A DNA stretch of 43,409 nt, taken from positions 1 through 43,409 of the IMG/VR virus record IMGVR_UViG_3300000117_000057. One strand, 5' to 3'. This DNA comes from a virus. How positions within the stretch are numbered: the stretch's first letter is position 1; each line of letters begins with the position of its first letter. The position numbers and the translations under genes were made by a program. Below the pieces are notes generated by a model that saw only the letters and a program-made list of their open reading frames with translations, was not told the origin of the DNA and did not search any database. Shown here piece by piece: positions 25,859 to 33,289 of this stretch.

Positions 25859-26583
25859 GTATTTATCAATTTTCCCATTATGATAAAAATAGAACTATGT
25901 CATTTTGTCCAATGGACACTACAAAATTGTGGCGGGATAACTCACGGAAGTATCCAAACGATAAAACAACACAATACTATACAGAAAATCCAATAGAGTA
26001 TAAGTTCAATAACTATGGATTCAGAACACCTGATGATTTTAATTATGATGATGGAAATGTATTCTTAGGATGTAGTCATACAATTGGTATTGGACATCAT
26101 TTAGAAAATACTTGGTCATACAAGTTAAATAAATTTATGGGTGGGAAATTTTGGAATCTTTCTCAAGGTGGTAGTGGTGTGGATACGGCATTTAGGTTAC
26201 TATACGGATTTCAAAATCACTTAAATATAAAAAATATATTTCATTTTGCACCAACTATGCACAAGTATAGGTATGAATTTATAATAGATTCCCAACCAAG
26301 ATTTATGAATATTTTGTATGATGATGGTAAACACGCTAAACGATTCTTAGGAGATATGTTTGTCGAACAATCATTGTTAGACGATAAAGTTGCACAAATT
26401 AATTATGATAAATCCATACTTGCGATTCAATCTATAGCAGAAGATATGAATTGTAATTACTATGTTTTAGATGAAAAGGTGATGGATTTTAAAGATGATG
26501 ATTCAATTAAAGCACGAGATTTCCAACACTACACAATAAATCAACAAAACCACTTATACGAAAGTTTTTTAAAAATAATTTAA
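25855..26583 (+). CDS. SGNH/GDSL-like hydrolase, possible carbohydrate esterase
   Basis: A 242-residue protein coupled to the GH6 gene by an ATGA overlap. 'VFLGCSHTIGIG' (69-80) fits SGNH block I with Ser74 as the candidate nucleophile, NLSQGGSGVD (101-110) fits block II, and RDFQHYT (221-227) supplies a block V D-x-x-H (Asp222, His225). Block III is not clear. SGNH enzymes include polysaccharide deacylases, so pairing with GH6 suggests removal of acyl groups from the same polymer. No signal peptide. A non-catalytic SGNH-like fold cannot be excluded. Confidence 0.6.
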   Translation: MSIYQFSHYDKNRTMSFCPMDTTKLWRDNSRKYPNDKTTQYYTENPIEYKFNNYGFRTPDDFNYDDGNVFLGCSHTIGIGHHLENTWSYKLNKFMGGKFWNLSQGGSGVDTAFRLLYGFQNHLNIKNIFHFAPTMHKYRYEFIIDSQPRFMNILYDDGKHAKRFLGDMFVEQSLLDDKVAQINYDKSILAIQSIAEDMNCNYYVLDEKVMDFKDDDSIKARDFQHYTINQQNHLYESFLKII

Positions 26584-26591
26584 AAAAACAC

Positions 26592-26620
26592 TTGACTTTC
26601 TCATTTATCCTTTGTATATT
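26592..26620 (+). promoter_or_regulatory. Sigma70-type promoter
   Basis: TTGACT (26592-26597) and TATATT (26615-26620) are separated by exactly 17 bases. A near-copy, including the flanking AAAAAACAC and CTTTG before the -10 box, lies at 27084. It directly follows the stop of the SGNH gene and would start RNA near 26627, before the 31-codon ORF. Confidence 0.8.
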
Positions 26621-26646
26621 ATAGTATCAAATAAAGGGAATAAATA

Positions 26647-26742
26647 ATGAAAACAGAAATAATAATTGAAATAGATGGTGTAGTTAGAACAATGGATTTG
26701 GATGAGTATATAGAAATGGTTACAGTTAAGGGAGTTAAGTAA
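26647..26742 (+). CDS. 31-residue ORF, leader-like small protein
   Basis: ATG 26647 lies about 10 bases after AGGGA and reads 31 codons (MKTEIIIEIDGVVRTMD... ending VKGVK), ending in TAATG that overlaps the next gene's start. The good ribosome site, the promoter just upstream and the tight coupling argue that it is translated. It is a short beta-rich acidic peptide of unknown function. Confidence 0.55.
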   Translation: MKTEIIIEIDGVVRTMDLDEYIEMVTVKGVK

Positions 26743-27065
26743 TGACAAAAACACACGAGTTTATTTTAGGAAAAAATGATTCTTCAACAGATTTTGAAGG
26801 TCATATATTAGATGTTGAATATGTGGTATCAAGTGTTAGTGATGATATTAAAGTTGTGGATATGTGGAGATATTGGGATAGTAAGAATCACGACCATTCA
26901 TCACCTGATATGGATGAAGAGATGAGATTACCTTGGTTGAGTGAAGATTTCAAAGAGATGATGATGGAAGAATTAAGACATCTTGAATTTGGTGATTTTG
27001 ATTTGGATAAGTATTGTGAAGAAAATCCTGATTTCGATGAAGCTATGAATGGGATGTATAACTAA
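26742..27065 (+). CDS. Small acidic protein, function unknown
   Basis: A 107-residue strongly acidic protein (many Asp/Glu, Met-rich C-terminal half with KEMMMEELRHLEFGDFDLD). Its start overlaps the stop of the 31-residue ORF. It is first in a row of small genes under near-identical promoters, typical of early phage host-takeover genes; that role is inferred. An acidic surface could mimic DNA, but no motif proves it. Confidence 0.55.
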   Translation: MTKTHEFILGKNDSSTDFEGHILDVEYVVSSVSDDIKVVDMWRYWDSKNHDHSSPDMDEEMRLPWLSEDFKEMMMEELRHLEFGDFDLDKYCEENPDFDEAMNGMYN

Positions 27066-27083
27066 AATAAATGAAAAAAACAC

Positions 27084-27112
27084 TTGACTTTATCAAATAT
27101 TCTTTGTATATT
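27084..27112 (+). promoter_or_regulatory. Sigma70-type promoter (second copy)
   Basis: TTGACT (27084-27089), a 17-base spacer and TATATT (27107-27112). RNA should start near 27119, so the ATG at 27118 cannot be the start of the downstream gene; the ATG at 27136 with AAAGGGG before it is favoured. Confidence 0.8.
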
Positions 27113-27135
27113 ATGGTATGATAAAAGGGGATAAC

Positions 27136-27342
27136 ATGAAGAACTTAGTAATAAACGCGTTTGGTGATTTAGTTGAAAGAACTGATTATGGTAATCACAA
27201 GAATCAATTAAATCTATTTGACAATCTTAATGAGATAGTTGAAGAGAATGAAACCGCAGACGATATATTAGATTTTCTATTTAATAGAAAACCTACCAAC
27301 TTAACACAAGATTTAATTCAAGTAAATGGAGAAATAAAATAA
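27136..27342 (+). CDS. Small acidic protein, function unknown
   Basis: The start at 27136 is chosen because AAAGGGG precedes it and the in-frame ATG at 27118 coincides with the predicted transcription start. The 68 residues are helical and acidic (NLNEIVEENETADDILDFLF). The stop overlaps the next ATG (TAATG). No recognised family. Confidence 0.55.
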   Translation: MKNLVINAFGDLVERTDYGNHKNQLNLFDNLNEIVEENETADDILDFLFNRKPTNLTQDLIQVNGEIK

Positions 27343-27632
27343 TGAGAGATTTATTCGATAAAGAGTTTCAAAAAGAAATGGATGATTTTTTTGACTACAT
27401 AGATTACGAGGTATTGGGTAGGGAGAAACCCGAATCTGTCGTATTGACACGAGAAGAAGCCGATGAACTCGATAAGGACAAGATTTTTGTATACAACGAT
27501 ACTCCTGTCAATTTTACAGAAGATGACGATTGTGAAGAAGTGAGTGATTGTTGTGGAGCTGATGTATATGATGACTATGATATTTGTAGTAGTTGTAATG
27601 ACCATTGTGGTAGAGAAGAAGCCGAAATTTAA
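27342..27632 (+). CDS. Small acidic protein with zinc-ribbon-like C-terminus
   Basis: A 96-residue protein translationally coupled to the previous gene. The C-terminal 30 residues contain five cysteines (SDCCGAD, then ICSSCNDHCG) in a paired arrangement suggestive of zinc binding. The N-terminal part is acidic and helical. Small proteins with this SDCCGA...C..C..HC pattern are common in T4-like phages, but their function is not known to me. Confidence 0.6.
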   Translation: MRDLFDKEFQKEMDDFFDYIDYEVLGREKPESVVLTREEADELDKDKIFVYNDTPVNFTEDDDCEEVSDCCGADVYDDYDICSSCNDHCGREEAEI

Positions 27633-27655
27633 TAAAAAATAATTAAAGAAAAGAC

Positions 27656-27684
27656 TTGACTTTCTCGTTTTTTCTTCGTAAGAT
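27656..27684 (+). promoter_or_regulatory. Sigma70-type promoter (third copy)
   Basis: TTGACT (27656-27661) and TAAGAT (27679-27684) with a 17-base spacer; the spacer ends CTTCG, as in the 38404 copy (ATTCG). It drives the gene at 27712 and possibly reads into the structured RNA if the terminator at 27977 is leaky. Confidence 0.75.
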
Positions 27685-27711
27685 CAAATAACAAATAAAG
27701 GAAAATAACAA

Positions 27712-27957
27712 ATGAATATTAAAAATGAAATCAGAAAATTAAGTAGTCTTTCAGAACTAAACGACCTATCATCGTTTATTAGTGAGTGTAAAACTATGTT
27801 AGGTAAATCAACATTAAGAGTTGGTTCTAAAGTGTGGTGTGTTCAGAAAACTAAAAAGACCAAAGGTGTCATCACTAAGATGAACATCAAGAAAGCCATC
27901 GTAGAGATGAGTGGTATGAAATATAGTGTTCCATTTGGTATGTTAGAAGTGAGGTAA
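27712..27957 (+). CDS. Small basic protein with SH3/KOW-like core
   Basis: An 81-residue basic protein with AAAGGAA before its ATG. Residues ~35-80 (LRVGSKVWCVQ, TKGVITKMNIKKAIVEM, YSVPFGMLEV) have the alternating pattern of a small beta-barrel of the SH3/KOW kind often seen in phage-encoded nucleic-acid or protein-binding proteins. It has its own promoter and terminator. Function is inferred only. Confidence 0.55.
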   Translation: MNIKNEIRKLSSLSELNDLSSFISECKTMLGKSTLRVGSKVWCVQKTKKTKGVITKMNIKKAIVEMSGMKYSVPFGMLEVR

Positions 27958-27976
27958 AAAAAAACTTAAAAAACAG

Positions 27977-28004
27977 CAAAAAAGCCCATCGTTTGGGTTT
28001 TTTT
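27977..28004 (+). terminator. Rho-independent terminator before the structured RNA
   Basis: CCCA and TGGG form the core of a hairpin extended by G-T and A/T pairs (AAAAAAGCCCA with TGGGTTTTTTT), followed by the T run. It separates the 27712 gene from the non-coding region. Confidence 0.8.
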
Positions 28005-28017
28005 GTATATATATATA

Positions 28018-28629
28018 TTTGTATCCGTTAAGATACAAAGATTTTTGAAAAATTGAAAATGGAAGATAGGGAGAGTAATTATCTCTCTATGGGATTGACC
28101 GAACAATGGGTGGACTTTGAAGCCCATAAGGTAATCTATACTTGGACTTGTGGTGAGTTGATATTCGGGCGAATGTGAACAATATCTTATGACAATATCA
28201 AGTAAATGTACTTCAAGAAAAAAACAAGAAGCGATTCTTAGACCTTGTTGTGGGTAAGGGTAAAACCGAAATCCCACTTTATGACCGAATTAATCTAAAC
28301 TCAGAGAGATAAGGTAATGACACAGAGGTTGTACTCACTTTGACGATGATTAACCATCATTGAGGAGAACCAAAGTAACTTTTGGGTGTTAGGTACAAGG
28401 TAAAAAAAATCTGAGCTTGAAGTTGTGAGTAATCGCAAATCTCACATCCCCAAATTTTCATATCTGTAGAACTGAAGCCAGTAGTAATAAAACCGACTAC
28501 GTGCAACGCGATGTTGAAACAAACATCTTAAATCGTTATAAAGCCGGATGTTCTACACAATTTAAGGTGATGAGGATTTCTTACATATACCCGATAATTT
28601 TAATTATCTAAAACTCATCATCTTTTTTT
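28018..28629 (+). ncRNA. Large multi-branched structured non-coding RNA (~610 nt)
   Basis: No plausible gene lies here on either strand, yet complementary segments nest consistently. A 5' hairpin pairs 28018-28025 with 28032-28039. A closing helix joins 28054-28060 and 28454-28460. Inside it are 28066-28074/28082-28090, 28106-28110/28123-28127 and 28158-28165/28194-28201. A domain closed by 28211-28217/28416-28422 stacks on 28300-28305/28410-28415 and contains 28329-28334/28393-28398, 28337-28342/28371-28376, 28344-28350/28356-28362 and a hairpin with a GCGA tetraloop (28226-28239). A further hairpin is 28424-28429/28441-28446. The 3' domain is closed by 28465-28472/28550-28557, and the RNA ends in a terminator. 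Size and setting recall phage giant RNAs such as GOLLD and ROOL; identity is unproven. Confidence 0.75.
28566..28629 (+). terminator. Rho-independent terminator ending the structured RNA
   Basis: GGTGATGAG (28566-28574) pairs with CTCATCATC (28614-28622), nine pairs with one G-T, followed by seven T (28623-28629). An inner hairpin GATAATT/AATTATC (28593-28608) fills the loop. It defines the 3' end of the RNA. Confidence 0.8.
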
Positions 28630-28659
28630 AGTTTTTAGCAAGAAAAAAATGATTTTTAA

Positions 28660-28687
28660 TTGACAAGGTTATATTTATATTCGTCAA
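28660..28687 (+). promoter_or_regulatory. TATTTATA element flanked by an inverted repeat, before the ssb gene
   Basis: TATTTATA (28672-28679) lies between TTGAC (28660-28664) and GTCAA (28683-28687), a 5-bp inverted repeat. It sits in the 120-base gap between the RNA terminator and the gp32-like gene and may be its promoter or an operator. TTGACA here has no -10 box at normal spacing, so a sigma70 reading was not adopted. Confidence 0.3.
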
Positions 28688-28749
28688 AGGTTATGACCAA
28701 TGACAAATATTAAATAATAAATAAACATAAATAATAAGGAGAATATCGA

Positions 28750-29514
28750 ATGGATATTGAAGCAGTACGCAAAAGATTGGCTCAGTTACAAACTACCAAT
28801 ACCCGAACCACAAACCTGTGGAAACCTCAACCGGGAAAATCACTAATAAGGATTGTTCCTTACAAACTACAAACAGAATCACCATTTATTGAGTTGTTTT
28901 TTCATTATGACTTAGGTGGTAAAACCTATCTTTCACCAATCTCATTTGGTCGCCCAGATCCGATTGAAGAATTTGCTGACAAATTAAAGTCAAGTGGAAA
29001 TCGTGAAGATTGGAGACTTGGTAAGAAGTTAGAAGCAAAGCTTAGAACTTTCGCACCTGTTGTTGTTCGTGGAGAAGAAGGACAAGGAACGAAGTTTTGG
29101 GGATTCGGTAAAACCGTATACCAAGAACTTTTATCTATTATAGCAGATCCTGATTATGGTGACATAGCAGATCCTGTAAATGGTCGTGATGTTATGGTAG
29201 AATTCTTAACAGCAGAAGAAACCGGAGCTAACTTTCCTAAGACTAACATTCGTGTTAAACCAAATCAAACACCAATCACAGATAACAAAGCTTTGTTAGA
29301 AACTGTTCTAAAAGAACAAAAAGACATTGCTGAAGTTTATCAAGAACTCTCATATGATGAGTTAGCAGAAGCTCTGAATGATTGGTTAAACCCCTCAGAA
29401 GATGGAGACGATAGTTCAACAAAAGACGAAACAGTTCCAGCATCTACTTTAAAATCGGCAGTAAATTCTACTTCTGATGCAGGTAGTGCATTTGACGACT
29501 TGTTTAATTCATAA
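28750..29514 (+). CDS. Single-stranded DNA-binding protein (T4 gp32-like)
   Basis: A 254-residue protein, shorter than T4 gp32 (301 aa). The N-terminal basic segment is followed by TTNLWKPQPGKSLIRIVPY (16-34), the start of the gp32 OB-fold in marine T4-like phages. The C-terminus is acidic and Ser/Thr-rich and ends AFDDLFNS, matching the acidic partner-recruiting tail of SSBs. It coats single-stranded DNA at the replication fork and in recombination with the UvsX encoded 10 bases downstream. AAGGAG precedes the ATG. Confidence 0.88.
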   Translation: MDIEAVRKRLAQLQTTNTRTTNLWKPQPGKSLIRIVPYKLQTESPFIELFFHYDLGGKTYLSPISFGRPDPIEEFADKLKSSGNREDWRLGKKLEAKLRTFAPVVVRGEEGQGTKFWGFGKTVYQELLSIIADPDYGDIADPVNGRDVMVEFLTAEETGANFPKTNIRVKPNQTPITDNKALLETVLKEQKDIAEVYQELSYDELAEALNDWLNPSEDGDDSSTKDETVPASTLKSAVNSTSDAGSAFDDLFNS

Positions 29515-29524
29515 GGAGAACTAA

Positions 29525-30631
29525 ATGTCTATATCAGCAAAAGACGAACTTGCAGAAGTTCTTGCCGATACCTTAAACAAAAAGTTCAAAGACCACAAGG
29601 TAGCTTATTTTCTTGATGGTAGTGGTTCAACCCCTACCGATATTAAAGAGTTTATCTCAACGGGTTCTTCAATCTTAGACTTAGCAATCTCTAATCGTCC
29701 TAATGGTGGAATCGCCGTAGGACGAATCACCGAAATTAACGGTTTGGAGTCAAGTGGTAAGTCTTTGATTGGAACTCATATATTAGCAGAAACTCAGAAG
29801 AAAGGTGGACTCGCGGTTTACATTGATACTGAGACTTCTGTTAGTAGAGAGTGGTTGGAAACTATTGGTATCGATATACAAAATCTTTTATATCTTCATG
29901 TGGAAACCGTAGAAGATATATTTGAATGTATTGAAAACATCGTATCTAAAGTCAGAGAATCAGACAGAGATAGGTTGGTAACTATTTTGGTTGATAGTAT
30001 GGCAGCAGCCTCTACTAAGGTGGAGATGGAAGCCGACTATGACAAAGATGGTTGGGCAACTTCTAAGGCCATTGTTATCTCAAAGGCTATGAGAAAGATT
30101 ACTCAGATGATTGGTAGAGAAAGAGTGGCTTTGGTATTTACAAACCAACTCAGACAAAAACTCGGAGTTATGTTTGGAGATCCGTGGACTACAAGTGGTG
30201 GTAAAGCATTACCATTTCACGCTTCTACTCGTATTCGTTTAAAGAATATGGGACAGATTAAGGACGCGAAGAAAAATACTTTAGGTATGAAAGCTCGAGC
30301 TCAGATTATCAAGAATAGATTAGGTCCTCCATTACGACATGCCGACTTTAACCTTTACTTCGATAGTGGTATTGATGATAAGGGAAGTTGGTTACAAGTA
30401 TTGAAAGACCACAAACTCTTGAAAGTTGCAGGTGCATGGTATACTTTAGAATACGAAGGTGAAGATATCAAATTTCAATCTAAAGATTTCAATAAGAAGT
30501 TGGAAGAAACAGATGGACTCGAAGAACATTTATATAATGTTATTTGTAACGCCTCTATTCTGAAATATCAAACAGAAGATTTGGGTATCGATGATGTTGA
30601 ATATACAGATGAAGTGGTTGGAGATGAGTAA
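29525..30631 (+). CDS. uvsX: RecA-like recombinase UvsX
   Basis: A 368-residue strand-exchange ATPase. The Walker A motif GLESSGKS lies at 73-80, 'LAVYIDTE' follows the usual RecA core order, Walker B is 'LVTILVDSMAA' near 157-167, and 'LVFTNQLRQKLGVMFGDPWTTSGG' gives the DNA-binding L2 region and following block. Length is near T4 UvsX (391 aa). It loads on SSB-coated DNA for recombination-dependent replication. The AAGGAG site is well spaced. The 3' end overlaps the exonuclease gene. Confidence 0.95.
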   Translation: MSISAKDELAEVLADTLNKKFKDHKVAYFLDGSGSTPTDIKEFISTGSSILDLAISNRPNGGIAVGRITEINGLESSGKSLIGTHILAETQKKGGLAVYIDTETSVSREWLETIGIDIQNLLYLHVETVEDIFECIENIVSKVRESDRDRLVTILVDSMAAASTKVEMEADYDKDGWATSKAIVISKAMRKITQMIGRERVALVFTNQLRQKLGVMFGDPWTTSGGKALPFHASTRIRLKNMGQIKDAKKNTLGMKARAQIIKNRLGPPLRHADFNLYFDSGIDDKGSWLQVLKDHKLLKVAGAWYTLEYEGEDIKFQSKDFNKKLEETDGLEEHLYNVICNASILKYQTEDLGIDDVEYTDEVVGDE

Positions 30632-31691
30632 TGGAAAATACTTGTCTATACTTGATGAAATAAAAAAACATGGCGGCGATTCTCTCTCCAATAATCCCAA
30701 TGAGAAAGTACTGATAATAGATGGCTTAAATACTTTTATCAGAGTGTTTAGTGTTATACCAACTACTAATGAGGATGGTATCCACATTGGTGGAATAGTT
30801 GGTTTTTTAAAATCAGTCGGTTACGCTATAAAAATGTTAGGACCTACTCGTACCATCATATGTTTTGATGGTAAGGGTGGTTCTAACCGCCGCCGTAAAC
30901 TTTATCCTGAGTATAAGGCAAAACGAACAACTAAGATTCGACTAAATCGAACAAACGATTTTGAGAATATTGAAGATGAACGACACTCAATGATGATGCA
31001 GTTATCTCGATGTGTGGAATACTTAGAGAAACTACCATTAAGTATAATGTCAATTGACAATATTGAAGCAGATGATGCTATAGGATATACTGCAAAGCAG
31101 TTGTTACCTAAAAGTAATGTTATCATCATGTCAACAGATAAAGATTTCTTACAATTAGTAAATGACAGAATTTCAGTTTGGTCGCCTACTAAGAAGAAAC
31201 TTTACAATCCTGAAAAGATATTAGAAGAATACAATGTAACATCAGAAAATTTATTATTGAGTAGAGTTTTCGAAGGTGATACTTCCGATAATATTAAAGG
31301 GGTAAGAGGTATTGGTGCTAAAACATTATTAAAGCACTTTCCTGACTTAGGCACAGAAGGAAAGGTTATATCATATGATGATGTAATCAAAGAGGCACAG
31401 AAACATCAAGGAGAGAGATTTTACAATCTAATACTTGATAACACAGACACCATAGATATTAATCATAGATTGATGCAACTTTCAGATGTTGATATTAGTG
31501 GTGGTGCTAAATTAAAAATAAATAATATCGTAAATGGTAAGATACCTGAACTAAACAAGATGATATTTCAAAAGATGTTTATTGAGGATAGGATGTATGG
31601 GGCATTACCAAATATGGATAGTTGGATACTACAAACATGGACACAGCTAAATAGATACGCTAAGATTAACAACAATGGGAAGAAAGCGTAA
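30624..31691 (+). CDS. 5'-3' exonuclease of the FEN/PIN family (T4 RNase H-like)
   Basis: A 355-residue enzyme from ATG 30624, which overlaps the uvsX stop by eight bases; upstream in-frame ATGs at 30591-30609 lie deep inside uvsX and lack a ribosome site, though the start is not certain. Metal-binding motifs: VLIIDGLNTF (Asp33), IICFDGKGG, 'IEADDAIGYTAK', MSTDKDFLQLV and GDTSDN, then a helix-hairpin-helix VRGIGAKTLL. The enzyme removes RNA primers and flaps during lagging-strand synthesis. It sits between recombinase and helicase genes. Confidence 0.88.
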   Translation: MSNGKYLSILDEIKKHGGDSLSNNPNEKVLIIDGLNTFIRVFSVIPTTNEDGIHIGGIVGFLKSVGYAIKMLGPTRTIICFDGKGGSNRRRKLYPEYKAKRTTKIRLNRTNDFENIEDERHSMMMQLSRCVEYLEKLPLSIMSIDNIEADDAIGYTAKQLLPKSNVIIMSTDKDFLQLVNDRISVWSPTKKKLYNPEKILEEYNVTSENLLLSRVFEGDTSDNIKGVRGIGAKTLLKHFPDLGTEGKVISYDDVIKEAQKHQGERFYNLILDNTDTIDINHRLMQLSDVDISGGAKLKINNIVNGKIPELNKMIFQKMFIEDRMYGALPNMDSWILQTWTQLNRYAKINNNGKKA

Positions 31692-31857
31692 ATATCAAAC
31701 CAAAGAAGAGAAACTTGAGGCCCAACGAAAGTGGCAAATGGAGCACTATCATCGCAACAAAGAGGAGATTTTGCAAAAAGCAAAAGATACTTATAAGAGG
31801 AAAAAAAGAGAAAAACAGAGGCGAGATAGAGTGAAAAAAATGTATGGTGACCAATAA
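31675..31857 (+). CDS. Small highly basic protein, function unknown
   Basis: A 60-residue protein, nearly half Lys/Arg, probably a single long helix (EEKLEAQRKWQMEHYHRNKEEILQKA). It overlaps the exonuclease end by 17 bases and the helicase start by one (TAATG). The repeated 'RKWQ..HYHRNKEEIL' pattern resembles small basic nucleic-acid-binding phage proteins. Between exonuclease and helicase it could be a helicase accessory or loader, but it is far shorter than T4 gp59. Confidence 0.55.
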   Translation: MGRKRKYQTKEEKLEAQRKWQMEHYHRNKEEILQKAKDTYKRKKREKQRRDRVKKMYGDQ

Positions 31858-33224
31858 TGAGTGAACAATCAACTCTAATTCAATTCGGAACAACATTCCA
31901 ATCCAAAACCTTATCTTCACTTTTAGGAGATCAAAAGTTTTTACAGACAATATCTGATATATTAGAACCTGAATATTTCGATAGTGATGCCAACAAATGG
32001 ATAGCTAAAACAATAAGAGAATACTTTTTCGAATATAAATCTAAACCAACACTTGAAGTGATGAAGGTTAAAATTTCAGAAATAGAAAATGATATTCTAA
32101 AAGTATCTGTTGTGGATAATTTAAAAGAGGCTTGGAGATATATTGAATCAACCGATTTAAAGTTTGTTCAAGAACAAACATTAGAGTTCTGTCGTAATCA
32201 AGTCATGAAAACTGCCATTATGAATAGTGTGGATTTGATTGAAGTAGGTCAGTATGACCAAATCAAAAAACTCGTAGATAATGCTATGAAGGCTGGTCAA
32301 GATAGAGATTTAGGTCATGACTATATTGATGGAATGGAAGAGAGGTTGAATGAGTCTGCCAGAAAAACAGTAAAAACAGGTTGGGACCCAATCGATGATG
32401 TTATGGATGGTGGATTGGGAAGTGGAGAACTTGGAGTTGTAGTAGCCCCAGCAGGTATTGGTAAGTCTTGGTGTTTACAAACACTTGGTTCTGCAGCAGT
32501 TAAAGCAGGATTGAATGTAGTTCATTATACATTAGAGTTAAATGAAAATTATGTTGGACTTAGATACGATACGGTATTTAGTGGTATTACAACCTCTAAC
32601 ATTAAATTTTATCAAGATGATGTAAAGAAAAAAATTGACCAATTAACAGGAACATTACTGATTAAGTATTTCCCTACAAAAAGTGCTTCGGTTCAAACCT
32701 TAACCTCACATCTAAGTCAGATTGAACTTCAAGGTAATAAACCTGATTTGGTATTGGTTGATTACGCTGATATTTTAAAGGGTATTGGTACTGAAAAACG
32801 TCATGTATTAGAAAATATCTACGAGGATTTAAGAGGATTAGCTGGAGAGATGGATTGTCCAATATGGACAGCCTCACAGGCTAATCGTAGTTCATTAGAA
32901 GAAGAAGTGATTGACGCTACGAAAGTTGCTGAAGCCTATTCAAAGGTTATGATAGCAGACTTTGTGGTATCGGTTAGTAGGAAAGTGGAGGACAAAATAG
33001 CAAACACAGGTAGATTTCATGTGATTAAAAATAGATTCGGTCCTGATGGTATAACATACCCATCAAGTATTAATACTAATATCGGTAAGATTGATGTTTA
33101 TGAATCAACCACTCAAGGTGGACAAGACGCACAAGGAAAGATGGATAATAGTCAAGAATTTATGAGAAAAACATTATCAGAAAAGAAAAAAATGTTTGAA
33201 AAAGATGTTAGTGGCTTCGAATAG
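31857..33224 (+). CDS. Replicative DNA helicase, DnaB family (T4 gp41-like)
   Basis: A 455-residue hexameric 5'-3' helicase. The N-terminal ~150 residues form the helical domain. The RecA-like core has 'GWDPIDDVMDGGLGSGELGVV', Walker A APAGIGKS (197-204), 'VVHYTLELNENYVGLRYD', Walker B 'PDLVLVDYADIL' and 'PIWTASQANR', all in DnaB order. Length is close to T4 gp41 (475 aa). The start overlaps the small basic gene. It unwinds the fork for the family B polymerase; a separate primase was not found in this window. Confidence 0.93.
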   Translation: MSEQSTLIQFGTTFQSKTLSSLLGDQKFLQTISDILEPEYFDSDANKWIAKTIREYFFEYKSKPTLEVMKVKISEIENDILKVSVVDNLKEAWRYIESTDLKFVQEQTLEFCRNQVMKTAIMNSVDLIEVGQYDQIKKLVDNAMKAGQDRDLGHDYIDGMEERLNESARKTVKTGWDPIDDVMDGGLGSGELGVVVAPAGIGKSWCLQTLGSAAVKAGLNVVHYTLELNENYVGLRYDTVFSGITTSNIKFYQDDVKKKIDQLTGTLLIKYFPTKSASVQTLTSHLSQIELQGNKPDLVLVDYADILKGIGTEKRHVLENIYEDLRGLAGEMDCPIWTASQANRSSLEEEVIDATKVAEAYSKVMIADFVVSVSRKVEDKIANTGRFHVIKNRFGPDGITYPSSINTNIGKIDVYESTTQGGQDAQGKMDNSQEFMRKTLSEKKKMFEKDVSGFE

Positions 33225-33289
33225 AATACCATATATATTATATTTAATAAAGGTCAGCAACGAAGAATCAAAAATTAATAGGAGTTACG

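Noticed and set aside
27966-28277. Minus-strand ORF of 103 codons across the structured RNA
   Set aside because: It spans the terminator and several perfect stems, has no ribosome site and is opposite to every other gene; its residues show no coherent domain.
28018-28629. Group I intron, tmRNA or tRNA as the identity of the structured region
   Set aside because: It does not interrupt a gene, has terminators on both sides, and I saw no group I core, no tRNA-like acceptor with CCA and no tag-peptide frame.
28660-28681. TTGACA as a sigma70 promoter before the gp32-like gene
   Set aside because: The only TATATT nearby is 10 bases away, and nothing like a -10 box lies at 16-18 bases.
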